A stretch of DNA of 10,982 nucleotides from DAOTTW01 sp034437615 (GCA_034437615.1 DAOTTW010000193.1:1-10982); one strand, 5' to 3'; positions 1 through 7,365 are shown, counted from the first letter of the stretch. Numbers and translations: made by a program. Notes: generated by a model not told the origin, from the sequence alone.

Positions 1-1267
1 CCGGCAGGCGGCGGTCCGGTTGATAGCGCACAGAGAGCTTCACAGCCGCCTCGATGGGGCCATCCTTGATGACGACGCCATGATGCGTTTCAAGGCGCTC
101 GCGCTGACCCCGCAAAATCTGCACGGCGGCGGCTTCATTCGGTTCTTCCACGTCAATCGTGCGGAAGCGGCGCGCGAGGGCCGGGTCCTGTGCGATGGCT
201 TTGCGGTATTCTTCGTGCGTGGTCGCGCCGATGCAGATAATTTCGCCGCGTGCCAGCGCGGGTTTCAGGATGTTGGCGGCGTCCAGGTTGCTATCTATGG
301 TATCGCCTGCGCCGACGATGGTGTGAATCTCGTCTACGAACAGGATCACGTTTTCGGCACGCTTGGCTTCATCCACGATGCCGATTAAGCGCTCCTCGAA
401 TTGGCCGCGTAAACTGGTTCCAGCGACAAGCGTACCAATTTCGACTTGCACGATGCGCTTATTCAGCAGCGGCGTCGGTGCGCTCTGCTGCTGGATGGCG
501 TAGGCCAGCCCCTCGACAATCGCCGTCTTGCCGACCCCCGCATCACCGAGCAGCAGCGGGTTGTTCTTCTTGCTACGGGCCAGTGTACGCGCCACTGCAC
601 GCATCTCATGATCGCGTGAGATAGCCGGGCTGAGCTTGCCCTCGGCGGCCTGCGCTGTCAGGTCGCGCCCGTAACGGTTTAGCAGCGGCGTCAGCGTGTT
701 GTTATCCCCGCCCTGGGGTGGGGATGTGCGCAGTTCGGCGTCAAAATCGGCGTCGAGGTCGTTGCTATCCCATAGATCAATATCGCTATCGAGGTCATCT
801 ATGGCAAATACATCGCTTTGCTGCTCTGTAATCAGGCGTTGCACCCAGATATTGAGGTCAAACTCCATCTCGATGAGCTTGCGCACGGGCACGCCCTCGC
901 CCTCCTGTAGCAGCGCCATCAGCATATGGTTTTCGTCCACGTCCTGCCGACTGTCCTGCTCAGCCAGGAAGATCGCCAGCGATAGCACCATCAGCGTGCG
1001 CGGCGTCAGCGGCAACACCTCACTGAGCGAGCCGTCAGCGGTGCCGACCTCGCGGCGAATCTCGTTGCGGACCTGGCGCGGGTTCAGGTTGGCGCGGCGC
1101 AATAGCTGGTTGGTGGGGCCGTCTTCGTTGCGCGTCGCGGCGATGAACAGGTGCTCCGTGCCGATGTAATTATGCCCCAGGCGGCGTGCTTCATCGGCGG
1201 CAGGGCTGAGCAGCTTTATGCAGCGCTCTCGTATTTCTTGTTCGGGTATGTCTGGTGATGGTGTCAC
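1..1267 (-). CDS. Clp-type AAA+ ATPase (ClpC/ClpB-like), 5' part only; continues past the left edge
   Basis: This is the N-terminal 422 residues of a Clp/Hsp100 unfoldase, a cytoplasmic ATP-driven hexamer that threads proteins for degradation or refolding. Residues about 8-145 form two Clp-N repeats (LGHNYIGTEHLF in the first, DVDENHMLMALLQEG in the second). An acidic linker rich in Asp follows (152-179), then the first AAA+ module. That module has Walker A GDAGVGKT (241-248), Walker B LFVDEIH (309-315), and GATTHEEYRK leading to the arginine-finger segment ALARRF (363-368). The first pore loop reads GTSLRGQFEERL (283-294), with Leu286 where ClpA/B/C have Tyr. The start is GTG at 1265-1267, preceded by AGGA about nine bases upstream; the frame is open to base 1. 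The M-domain, second AAA+ ring and any ClpP-binding loop are outside the window, so ClpC and ClpB cannot be told apart. It lies 50 bp downstream of the UPF0200 gene and is probably co-transcribed with it. Confidence 0.93.
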   Translation of the reverse strand, partial: MTPSPDIPEQEIRERCIKLLSPAADEARRLGHNYIGTEHLFIAATRNEDGPTNQLLRRANLNPRQVRNEIRREVGTADGSLSEVLPLTPRTLMVLSLAIFLAEQDSRQDVDENHMLMALLQEGEGVPVRKLIEMEFDLNIWVQRLITEQQSDVFAIDDLDSDIDLWDSNDLDADFDAELRTSPPQGGDNNTLTPLLNRYGRDLTAQAAEGKLSPAISRDHEMRAVARTLARSKKNNPLLLGDAGVGKTAIVEGLAYAIQQQSAPTPLLNKRIVQVEIGTLVAGTSLRGQFEERLIGIVDEAKRAENVILFVDEIHTIVGAGDTIDSNLDAANILKPALARGEIICIGATTHEEYRKAIAQDPALARRFRTIDVEEPNEAAAVQILRGQRERLETHHGVVIKDGPIEAAVKLSVRYQPDRRLP

Positions 1268-1317
1268 GCGGTTTTTCCTGCTGAAACTGTCGGCGTGCGG
1301 TTGTGTGTCATTATACC

Positions 1318-1893
1318 TTATGCCTGAATGCCGAGTTGCCTCAGCAGCGCATCTAAGCGGGTGTATAGGCTGGCCTCGTCGCTATCGTTGATGATCGTAT
1401 AATCCGCGATGGCGATAGGGCCGCCCTTCTCGATGCCTTCGATTTCTGCAAAGTCGCGTGTTTCGGCTTCTGCGGGCGTCAGTGGGCGCACCGGGCGCGC
1501 CGCCAGGCGCTGATAGCGCAGGGCACGTGGCGCGACGATGGCCAGCACGACCATATCATCAGCGAGTTCACGCCGCAGCAGCTTGTATTCGCTGAAGCTA
1601 TACAGGCCGTCGATGATGATGGTCGCGTGCTGCTGCATCTGCGCTTTCAGGATGGGCAGGGCACGCTTGGCGATGGCGTCCATGCCATCTTGCGCCCGAA
1701 ATTCTTCGCGGACGATGCGTTCATTGGCTGGCGTGACCTCCCAGCCACGCCGCTGCACCTCGTCCACGATGATGCTGCCGAAGCGAAACTGAAAGAAGCC
1801 CTTATCCTGCAAGTATTTTGCACAGACGGTCTTACCTGCTCCTGGCATACCGACGAGCGCTAGCGTGTGATGTGGGGATTGTGTTTGGCTCAT
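1318..1893 (-). CDS. UPF0200-type P-loop kinase-like protein (AAA family / nucleotide-kinase fold)
   Basis: A 191-residue cytoplasmic P-loop NTPase. Walker A is GMPGAGKT (15-22). The arrangement that follows matches the UPF0200 family best known from archaea: FGSIIVDEVQRRG after the P-loop, then VREEFRAQDGMDAIAKRALP, the strand TIIIDGLYSFSEY, and near the C-terminus the ETRD...IAIADYTIIND segment. UPF0200 proteins are related to adenylate and dephospho-CoA kinases, but the substrate is not settled, so I give no reaction. The start ATG at 1891-1893 follows GAGGA with a short three-base spacer; no other start fits better. It is the first gene of a leftward pair with the Clp ATPase. The family match is from remembered motifs, not a search. 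Confidence 0.82.
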   Translation of the reverse strand: MSQTQSPHHTLALVGMPGAGKTVCAKYLQDKGFFQFRFGSIIVDEVQRRGWEVTPANERIVREEFRAQDGMDAIAKRALPILKAQMQQHATIIIDGLYSFSEYKLLRRELADDMVVLAIVAPRALRYQRLAARPVRPLTPAEAETRDFAEIEGIEKGGPIAIADYTIINDSDEASLYTRLDALLRQLGIQA

Positions 1894-1930
1894 GAGTCCT
1901 CGGAATTTTTATAAGTCGTTAACGTGTATG

Positions 1931-1958
1931 ATTATAAAAAATGCACGGCCATCTACAA
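1931..1958 (-). promoter_or_regulatory. Probable sigma-A-type promoter for the leftward UPF0200-Clp pair
   Basis: Read leftward, a perfect TATAAT lies at 1936-1931, with a weak TTGTAG -35 element at 1958-1953 and a 16-bp spacer. Transcription would start near 1924 and leave a leader of about 30 bases before the ATG at 1893. The -10 match is strong and the -35 match (3 of 6) is poor, so this is a likely but unproven promoter. Confidence 0.5.
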
Positions 1959-2032
1959 CGGCAAGCTAGGGCAAATTCAGGTCGGGTGCGGTACACTACA
2001 GCACTGTGCCAATCATGCAGCAAGGGGCAGGC

Positions 2033-3361
2033 GTGACAGAGACAGATGCGACAGACGCGACAACCGAATTTGTAGGCCGGGATGCCATTTACAAGCGCTT
2101 GCAGCAGCACGTCGCCAAGCCGACTGCACGTGGCGCGTTTTTGTTGCTGGGTCGTACAGGCATGGGTAAAACGGCGCTGCTGACGCACTTCGATGCCTAT
2201 TTTGACGACGCCTTGCTGGGGGTTTACCTGCGGCTGGACGCTGAGATGCTGCAAGACATGCCCACGCTGATTATCACGCTGGCAGCAGCGACCAACGCCC
2301 TGCTTGCAAATTATCATTTCAACATGGAACGCCTGCACACTCTGTTAGCGCCCGCGACCGATGCACGACAGGATAACGTCATCGAAGCACCGGCACCCTC
2401 GGACATCGACAACGACCCGCGCAGATGGTTGCAAGAGCGCTACTTGCCGCTGTTATTCCGTGTGACGCGCCCACAACGGCATGTCATCTGGTTACTGGAC
2501 GACGCCGAGCACCTGCTGGACGCCATGCAAAACGGCACGCTGCCCGATGATACGCTGCATTTCTTATTTGATATGCTGGCTGCGTTCCCGTTGCTCAGTA
2601 TTGTCTTGAGCTTGCACACACGCCATGAGCAGCGTCTGCCGCAGTTCGCGCCACTGGTGCAGGCGGCCAACGTGCTACGCCTGACGCGCCTTTCCGCTGT
2701 GGACGCGGCGCAATTACTGCGTCTGCGCGTGCCGGGTGTGCTAGAGACGGTCTGCGAAGCGGTCTATCGGGTTGCTGGCGGTGACCCGCGTCTGGTGCTG
2801 CGCTTCGGGGCTTATTTGCAGCAAATCCCACAGGATGAAATCTATACCGAGACGGTGCGGCGTGGCGTGCCGCAGGTTTACGCCGCAAGCCAGGATGTAT
2901 TGCGGCAATTATGGGATGACCTGGACGCCAACGAGCGCATCGTGTTGCGGGCGCTTGCCGCTATGCATTACGCCGACCCTCTGCGCAGCATTGACAGCGA
3001 GCAAATCGAGCTATGGTTGGTCGATACGGATACACCGCTGGACCTGACTAGCATCAACGCAGCGCTGCGCAGCCTGGAATATCGCGAACTCATCAGCAGG
3101 GGGGGCGCTGCCGAACGTAAGCGGCAGGGCGGTATCTTGCTGACGATGGACCTGTTGCAGCGCTGGCTGTTGGATACGACACAGCAGGGCAACGAGGCCG
3201 ACACAGCCGACGCAGCAGCGGGGGGTATTGGTCGGCGCGGGTGGTTGCTGCTATGTGCTGCGGCGCTGATGATTATTTTGCTGCTGCTGCTGCTAAGCCA
3301 GGCCCCCGCCACGACGAACACCGCCACGACACCGCAACCTACCGTCACGTTGGCCGATTAG
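2033..3361 (+). CDS. AAA/STAND-like P-loop ATPase with winged-helix region and C-terminal membrane anchor
   Basis: A 442-residue protein. EFVGR (12-16) precedes the P-loop in the manner of Orc1/AAA_16 and STAND ATPases. Walker A is GRTGMGKT (40-47) and Walker B is VIWLLDDAEHLL (Asp156, Asp157). A sensor-like strand SIVLSLHTRHEQR follows, then a helical and winged-helix-like region ending in LRSLEYRELISR and a predicted wing. Residues about 404-423 are a leucine-rich transmembrane helix after the basic GRRG, followed by a short Thr/Pro-rich tail, so the ATPase part should be cytoplasmic and the tail outside. I prefer GTG at 2033 because AAGGGG stands five bases upstream; in-frame starts at 2006 (GTG) and 2015 (ATG) lack such a site. 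A weak TACACT at 1992-1997 may be the -10 box. The precise role is unknown; a membrane-tethered regulatory NTPase is an inference. Confidence 0.82.
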   Translation: MTETDATDATTEFVGRDAIYKRLQQHVAKPTARGAFLLLGRTGMGKTALLTHFDAYFDDALLGVYLRLDAEMLQDMPTLIITLAAATNALLANYHFNMERLHTLLAPATDARQDNVIEAPAPSDIDNDPRRWLQERYLPLLFRVTRPQRHVIWLLDDAEHLLDAMQNGTLPDDTLHFLFDMLAAFPLLSIVLSLHTRHEQRLPQFAPLVQAANVLRLTRLSAVDAAQLLRLRVPGVLETVCEAVYRVAGGDPRLVLRFGAYLQQIPQDEIYTETVRRGVPQVYAASQDVLRQLWDDLDANERIVLRALAAMHYADPLRSIDSEQIELWLVDTDTPLDLTSINAALRSLEYRELISRGGAAERKRQGGILLTMDLLQRWLLDTTQQGNEADTADAAAGGIGRRGWLLLCAAALMIILLLLLLSQAPATTNTATTPQPTVTLAD

Positions 3362-3394
3362 GACATGATGCTGCGCGGATTTTTCAGGCCGACA

Positions 3395-4510
3395 TTATGC
3401 TATTATGAGCACGTATTCTAAAACGCTGTCGCGCTGTTCACGTAGCGGCATCACCTGCACGAACGTCTTGCCCGGTTTCAGCGCGAACGGCTGACTATCC
3501 AGCGTGAATTGCAACATGCCGCCAGCCGTAGGGCGCTGCCATTGCACCGGGTAGGCTTGGCCATCGCGCAGCATCAGCGCATCACCGCCGCTGCTGAGGT
3601 CGATGTGCTGGCTGTAATACACTGCGCCCTGAAATTCACTCTCTACGATGGTCGTTTCCTGATGATCCGCATACAGCACAATCACGTTTTCTGCTGCGAT
3701 TTGCGTATCCGTCAGGGCATCGGCATGGGGTTGGCCATCCGTATAGCGCAGGTAGTGGCCATTCTCGGCGTCGTATTGCCAGCTTGCCAGGGTGGTGCGA
3801 TAGCGCACATCTAAGCGGTTGGCCTGGCCTGCTGCGTCGTCGGCTGGGCGGATGTCAAAGCGCAAATTGCCCAGTGCAGGCGGTCCTGCGTGGCCATCCT
3901 GCGCGGCTAAATCCCACAGGGCGCGTACATCCACAAAGAGGTTATGCGGCACAGGCAGACGCGGGTCACGCCTGTAAACCGGGCTGCCGACGCTGACCGC
4001 CTGATAAGCACGCCCTGCAAAGGAACTGGGCGGCACGTCTCCACTGGGTTCGATGCTGGCCGCCTCGCGATAGCATTGTTGGCGGTCCGTGCGCTGACGG
4101 CATAACGCCTCGATGATGGCATCCGCGCCGTAAATGGTCTTATCCACACCGATACTGGCCCCGGCAGACGCCAGCAGCCCGTCAAACATCGGCACGAGCT
4201 GCGTATCAATCAGGCGGGCGCTACGGACGGAGCCGACGCGGGTGGGGGCTGCGCCGTAGAAGACCGCCGAGAAGCGCGTGACGCCAGCCTCGGTGTAATG
4301 CTCAAACACCCAGTCAGCCGCCCCGATGCCCGCCTGTGGCCGCACCAGAGCAGGCGCATTCGAGATTTTGACGATAAGCGGGCGGCGTGCTGTGAATTCG
4401 CTGTCGAATGGGCTGCCCGTTAGTGGGTTGAGGTCGTCCTGTTGTGCTTGTGCTATGCCGATAGCAAGCAAAGCCGCCAACAGCCACACCATACGTTTTA
4501 CTATGACCAT
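3395..4510 (-). CDS. Exported DUF3048 domain protein (YerB-like)
   Basis: A 371-residue secreted protein of the DUF3048/YerB family, whose biochemical role is unknown. Residues 1-22 form a signal peptide: basic VKR, a hydrophobic WLLAALLAIGIA stretch and an AQA cleavage site after residue 22. The mature part begins with the family's NPLTG motif. RPLIVKISN, RPQAGIGAADWVFEHYTEAGVTRF and RVGSVRSARLID, the most conserved DUF3048 segments, follow. The C-terminal half carries ENVIVLYADHQ, the GGDALMLRDGQAYPVQWQRP segment and the final LKPGKTFVQVMP. There is no lipobox cysteine, unlike Bacillus YerB. ATG at 4508-4510 gives a clean signal peptide and has AGGAGGA about eleven bases upstream; the longer in-frame opening to 4615 would bury the signal peptide. 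The gene converges on the ATPase gene with 33 bp between stops and no clear terminator. Confidence 0.92.
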   Translation of the reverse strand: MVIVKRMVWLLAALLAIGIAQAQQDDLNPLTGSPFDSEFTARRPLIVKISNAPALVRPQAGIGAADWVFEHYTEAGVTRFSAVFYGAAPTRVGSVRSARLIDTQLVPMFDGLLASAGASIGVDKTIYGADAIIEALCRQRTDRQQCYREAASIEPSGDVPPSSFAGRAYQAVSVGSPVYRRDPRLPVPHNLFVDVRALWDLAAQDGHAGPPALGNLRFDIRPADDAAGQANRLDVRYRTTLASWQYDAENGHYLRYTDGQPHADALTDTQIAAENVIVLYADHQETTIVESEFQGAVYYSQHIDLSSGGDALMLRDGQAYPVQWQRPTAGGMLQFTLDSQPFALKPGKTFVQVMPLREQRDSVLEYVLIIA

Positions 4511-4537
4511 CGTGCTATGTGTCCTCCTGAACATCAA

Positions 4538-4567
4538 TTGTCCTAATTTGGCGTTTTGCCGTACAAT
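4538..4567 (+). promoter_or_regulatory. Possible distal rightward promoter
   Basis: TTGTCC at 4538-4543 and TACAAT at 4562-4567 are separated by 18 bp. It would give a leader of about 250 bases to the DUF4388 gene and lies close to the start of the divergent DUF3048 gene. The better promoter at 4672 makes this one optional. Confidence 0.28.
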
Positions 4568-4671
4568 GGCGATACGATGTGTAACAGTCTGCCGTGATAC
4601 ATGGCCACTTAGCAAGCCACAACACGCAAACGTGTAACCAGGTTGGAAAAAGCGGTGTTTGCTTATCTATG

Positions 4672-4700
4672 TTGACGAGTTTGTGGCCTACGGCTATACT
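4672..4700 (+). promoter_or_regulatory. Strong sigma-A-type promoter for the DUF4388-GTPase operon
   Basis: TTGACG at 4672-4677 and TATACT at 4695-4700 each match the consensus at five of six positions and are separated by the ideal 17 bp. Transcription should start near 4707, leaving a leader of about 115 bases before the ATG at 4822. This is the best promoter in the window. Confidence 0.72.
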
Positions 4701-4821
4701 TTGGCAAGGTCCACAGGTCGCACCACAGCAACCACCCGAGACATCAACACATCAAGCCAAGCAAGCCAATAACCGAAGCAAATTTTCGCGTGTTATCGTA
4801 TGGATCATCTAGGGGGCTTAC

Positions 4822-5706
4822 ATGCCACTACAGGGGAATATCCGGGATTTCAGCACGACCCAGCTATTAAACCTGGTCAACCTGTCGCACCGGACGGGTA
4901 TGCTGACAATCTTTGAGAGCGTGCCAACAGGTGAGAAGGACGCCAACGAAAACGAGAAGATGGCCCCCGGTGCGGAACGCGCCAAAGTCGCGTTTAACAA
5001 GGGCAAGCTGGTATATGCCACGCTGAAAGGGCAGGAAAGCGGCCTTGTCTCGGTCTTGAATAAGGCCGGCAAGCTGACCGATAGCCAGGCGCGTGCGCTG
5101 CGAGAGCGCGCGAAGAGCACGACCGACAAGGCGCTGGCCATGCGCCTGATTGGGGCGCGTTACGTGACGAAGGCCGACATTGTGAACTGCGTCAAGCAGC
5201 ATACGCTCAGCGTCGTGTATGATCTGATGTCCTGGCAAGAAGGCCCCTTCCGCTTTGAGGATAACGTCAGCCCTGGCTCTGAGTTTATCCTGGTGCCGAT
5301 TGACCTGGAAAATGTGATTATCGAAGGCTCACGGCGACAGAAAGACCGTGAGGAAATCAACCGTTCAATCCCTGATCTGGATGTATCCTTGCGCTTCCCG
5401 GAGAACCCGAAGGAGAAATTCAAGGGCATCCACCTCAGCGTGGACGAATGGAAGGTTGTCTCCTACGTGAACCCGAAGAACTCCATCCGGCAAATTATGA
5501 AAGCCCTGAATATGTCGGAGTTGGAGATTAAAAAGGTCGTTTTCGGTTTGTATCAGGCGGGCCTGGTGGAAATTATGCGCCCGCGTGCCGCTGGTGCCCC
5601 GGCAGGCAACGCCAACAGTGGCCAGGGCCGATCACGCCCGACGCGCAAGCCTGCTGTGCAAAAGACCGTCGTAAACAGGCTGATTGACAAGCTGAAGTCG
5701 ATGTAA
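4822..5706 (+). CDS. DUF4388 (PATAN-like) protein with C-terminal winged-helix region
   Basis: A 294-residue soluble protein with no signal peptide or membrane helix. The N-terminus matches DUF4388: LQGNIRDFSTTQLLNLVNLSHRTGMLTI (in two halves, about 3-31), then after a charged insertion at about 34-53 the strand VAFNKGKLVYATLKGQESG. Residues to about 165 complete the domain, including a segment around MSWQEGPFRFEDN. Residues about 205-251 (LSVDEWKVVSYV ... IRQIMKALNMSE ... GLYQAGLVEIM) look like a winged helix. The last 40 residues are Gly/Pro/Ser-rich and then basic with a short amphipathic helix. DUF4388 proteins are generally signalling adaptors, often found with small GTPases and response regulators; the GTPase downstream fits this. 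The start is fixed by AGGGGG five bases upstream. The exact partner and output are unknown. Confidence 0.86.
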   Translation: MPLQGNIRDFSTTQLLNLVNLSHRTGMLTIFESVPTGEKDANENEKMAPGAERAKVAFNKGKLVYATLKGQESGLVSVLNKAGKLTDSQARALRERAKSTTDKALAMRLIGARYVTKADIVNCVKQHTLSVVYDLMSWQEGPFRFEDNVSPGSEFILVPIDLENVIIEGSRRQKDREEINRSIPDLDVSLRFPENPKEKFKGIHLSVDEWKVVSYVNPKNSIRQIMKALNMSELEIKKVVFGLYQAGLVEIMRPRAAGAPAGNANSGQGRSRPTRKPAVQKTVVNRLIDKLKSM

Positions 5707-5850
5707 GCAGCAAGCCAATGCAGCGGACGCGCATTCGCTGATGTTCGTGCAGTTGCGGCGGATGGCGCAGGTTCGGTATCTGCCACGAGCGGCGGTCAGA
5801 GCGCTCATCTTGTATGTTGATCTGGTAGAGTACGAAAAGAGCAGGGCATT

Positions 5851-6387
5851 ATGCAAACAGTGAAAATGGTGGTCACCGGCCCCTTTAGCTCCGGTAAAAC
5901 CGAATTTATCCAGTCGATTAGTGAAATCGACGTGGTTTCGACCGACCGACAAATCAACGAGCAATCCGCAGAGCGTGCTGAGAAAGACGCGACAACCGTC
6001 GCAATGGACTTCGGGCGCATCACGGTGGATGACGACCTTGTGCTGTACCTGTTCGGTACGCCGGGCCAACGCCGCTTCGACTTCATGTGGGAAATTCTGG
6101 CAGAGGGGATGCTGGGCTTCATCGTCATGGTGGATAGCTCCAAGCCGGAGACCTTCCGCGAGGCCAAAAGCATCCTGGAGACCTTCCGCGCCTATGCCCC
6201 CACGCCCTACGTCGTCGCCGCCAACAAGCAAGATCACCCCGACGCCTGGGACCCGGAAGATTTACGCATTGCCCTGCGCATCGAGCCAGAGGTGAAGCTG
6301 CTGCCGTGTGTCGCCAAAGAGCGTGACAGCGTGCGCAATGTGTTGCTGGAGTTGCTGTATACCATCCTTGAAGAGATAGAAGGCTAA
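5851..6387 (+). CDS. Small Ras-like GTPase of the COG2229 type (CvnD/MglA-like)
   Basis: A 178-residue cytoplasmic GTPase with all G motifs. G1 is GPFSSGKT (10-17). The switch I Thr lies in DATTVAMDFG (Thr48/Thr49). G3 is LFGTPGQRRF (Gly69 to Gln73), with Gly in place of the usual Asp, as is typical of this family. G4 is NKQD (125-128), and PCVAKE (around 153) stands at G5. The TTVAMDFGRI and LYLFGTPGQ.RF.FMW phrases are those of the GTPase encoded last in actinobacterial conservons (CvnD). It lacks lipidation or membrane signals. It lies 144 bp after the DUF4388 gene; I see no convincing promoter in that gap, so co-transcription is likely. CAGGG four bases upstream of ATG is a modest ribosome binding site. 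The probable role is a nucleotide-dependent switch acting with the DUF4388 protein. Confidence 0.92.
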   Translation: MQTVKMVVTGPFSSGKTEFIQSISEIDVVSTDRQINEQSAERAEKDATTVAMDFGRITVDDDLVLYLFGTPGQRRFDFMWEILAEGMLGFIVMVDSSKPETFREAKSILETFRAYAPTPYVVAANKQDHPDAWDPEDLRIALRIEPEVKLLPCVAKERDSVRNVLLELLYTILEEIEG

Positions 6388-6388
6388 G

Positions 6389-6409
6389 CGGGGATGCAGA
6401 CAATCCCCG
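6389..6409 (+). terminator. Hairpin just after the GTPase stop codon; weak terminator or attenuator candidate
   Basis: CGGGGAT (6389-6395) and ATCCCCG (6403-6409) form a perfect 7-bp stem with a 7-base loop, starting one base after the stop codon. No T-run follows, so it is not a classical intrinsic terminator. It may instead stabilise the upstream message or reduce read-through into the hydrolase gene. Confidence 0.32.
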
Positions 6410-6464
6410 GCTTCTACTGCTTGCTAGCCCGCCCACAGCCACGGCCCGACGCTAGGATGTGCAC

Positions 6465-7253
6465 GTGCCGACGCTGGTAACAGAACAAGGTATCGTGCAC
6501 TACGAAGCCTATGGACGGGGCCGCCCTGTGATTTTCCTGCATGGTTGGCTTGGCTCCTGGGAATTATGGCGCGACTCGATTGAGGCCCTGGGCAAAGAGT
6601 TTCGCACCTATGCGCTGGATTTCTTCGGCTTCGGGGATTCGTTCGACCGCAACGAAGATTTTAGCGTCTCTAATTTTGTCGAACTGGTCAGTGAATTTAT
6701 GGACCGCCTCGGCATCCCGCGTGCGCCGCTGGTCGGTCATTCGATGGGTGGCACGGTTTCGCTGGGTGTGGCCTCACGTTACCCGGAAAAAGTGGTCAAG
6801 GTCATCGTGATCGGTTCGCCCATTCAGGGCAACTCGTTGAATTTCTTCCTCAAGCTATCCGGCTATCGTGGCATTGCCGAGCTAACCTACCGCCTGCCTG
6901 TTATCAAGACCTCGTTTGTGTGGATGCTGACGCACGTCGGCACGCGCAAGCCGCAAGCAGTACACCGCATGGTTGCCGAAGATTTGACGAAGGTCTCGGT
7001 GGATGCCTTCTTCCAGAGCATCGGCACCCTGCGCAAAACAGACCTGACAGAGCAGCTACCGGGCTTGCAGATGCCGATTTTGGGCATGTACGGCAAAAAT
7101 GACATGATCGTGCATCCAAGCCAGGGCAAATACCTGGTTAAACACGCGCCCACAGCCAGGCAAGTCTGGTTCAAGCAGTCTGGCCATTTTATCATGGCCG
7201 ACGAACCGGAGAGCTTTTACCATACCGTCAGCGATTTCCTCAATAATGGTTAA
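6465..7253 (+). CDS. Alpha/beta hydrolase
   Basis: A 262-residue cytoplasmic alpha/beta-hydrolase. The oxyanion-side motif HGWLGSW (about 26-32) is followed by the nucleophile elbow GHSMGG (Ser93), the acid Asp213 in GKNDMIV, and His241 in SGHFIMADEP, so the triad is complete. A helical cap lies between about 120 and 185, consistent with an esterase, lipase or C-C hydrolase; the substrate cannot be read from the sequence. GTG at 6465 is preferred because TAGGA ends seven bases upstream; the in-frame GTG at 6459 would overlap that site. The gene is 77 bp after the GTPase gene and could be the last member of the signalling operon or independent of it. Confidence 0.9.
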   Translation: MPTLVTEQGIVHYEAYGRGRPVIFLHGWLGSWELWRDSIEALGKEFRTYALDFFGFGDSFDRNEDFSVSNFVELVSEFMDRLGIPRAPLVGHSMGGTVSLGVASRYPEKVVKVIVIGSPIQGNSLNFFLKLSGYRGIAELTYRLPVIKTSFVWMLTHVGTRKPQAVHRMVAEDLTKVSVDAFFQSIGTLRKTDLTEQLPGLQMPILGMYGKNDMIVHPSQGKYLVKHAPTARQVWFKQSGHFIMADEPESFYHTVSDFLNNG

Positions 7254-7309
7254 CATGGCTAACGCGGCTCGCAACGGCTAACAATTGGTGAGATATTGCG
7301 CGGGGGTCG

Positions 7310-7338
7310 TTGCACCCCATGCCTGAACGGGCTACACT
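7310..7338 (+). promoter_or_regulatory. Possible promoter for the hexapeptide/acyl-ACP-reductase operon
   Basis: TTGCAC at 7310-7315 and TACACT at 7333-7338 are spaced by 17 bp. The spacing is ideal but the boxes match only 3 and 4 of 6 consensus positions. It lies in the 160-bp gap before the hexapeptide gene and would start transcription near 7345. Confidence 0.33.
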
Positions 7339-7365
7339 GTGTAACAGGATGCAAACGTGTTGCTG

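Larger units (their letters stand above)
4511..4821. other. Divergent intergenic region between the DUF3048 and DUF4388 genes
   Basis: This 311-bp gap has no credible gene; short open frames here lack a ribosome binding site and any recognisable protein features. It holds the Shine-Dalgarno sequence of the leftward DUF3048 gene, two candidate rightward promoters listed separately, and a small inverted repeat (ACACG, CAAA, CGTGT) at 4622-4635, about 36 bases before the better -35 box, which could be an operator. AGGGGG at 4811-4816 is the ribosome binding site of the DUF4388 gene. I found no convincing promoter for the leftward gene. Confidence 0.6.

Noticed and set aside
20..1169. Several rightward open frames of 120-160 codons
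   Set aside because: They lie antisense to the Clp ATPase, whose domain motifs are complete in the opposite frame, and show no domain of their own.
3362..3394. Bidirectional terminator between the converging genes
   Set aside because: The 33-bp gap has no stem of useful length.
5707..5850. A promoter or intrinsic terminator in the gap before the GTPase gene
   Set aside because: Only poor -35/-10 combinations and 5-bp stems without a T-run are present.
6052..6066. Loss of the G3 aspartate in the GTPase (GTPGQ) as a defect
   Set aside because: As I recall, LFGTPGQ is usual for the COG2229/CvnD family, so it is not a sign of inactivation.
4578..7347. The 10-mer TGTGTAACAG shared by two intergenic regions (4578 and 7338)
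   Set aside because: A shared 10-mer is expected many times by chance in 11 kb, and the flanks do not match.
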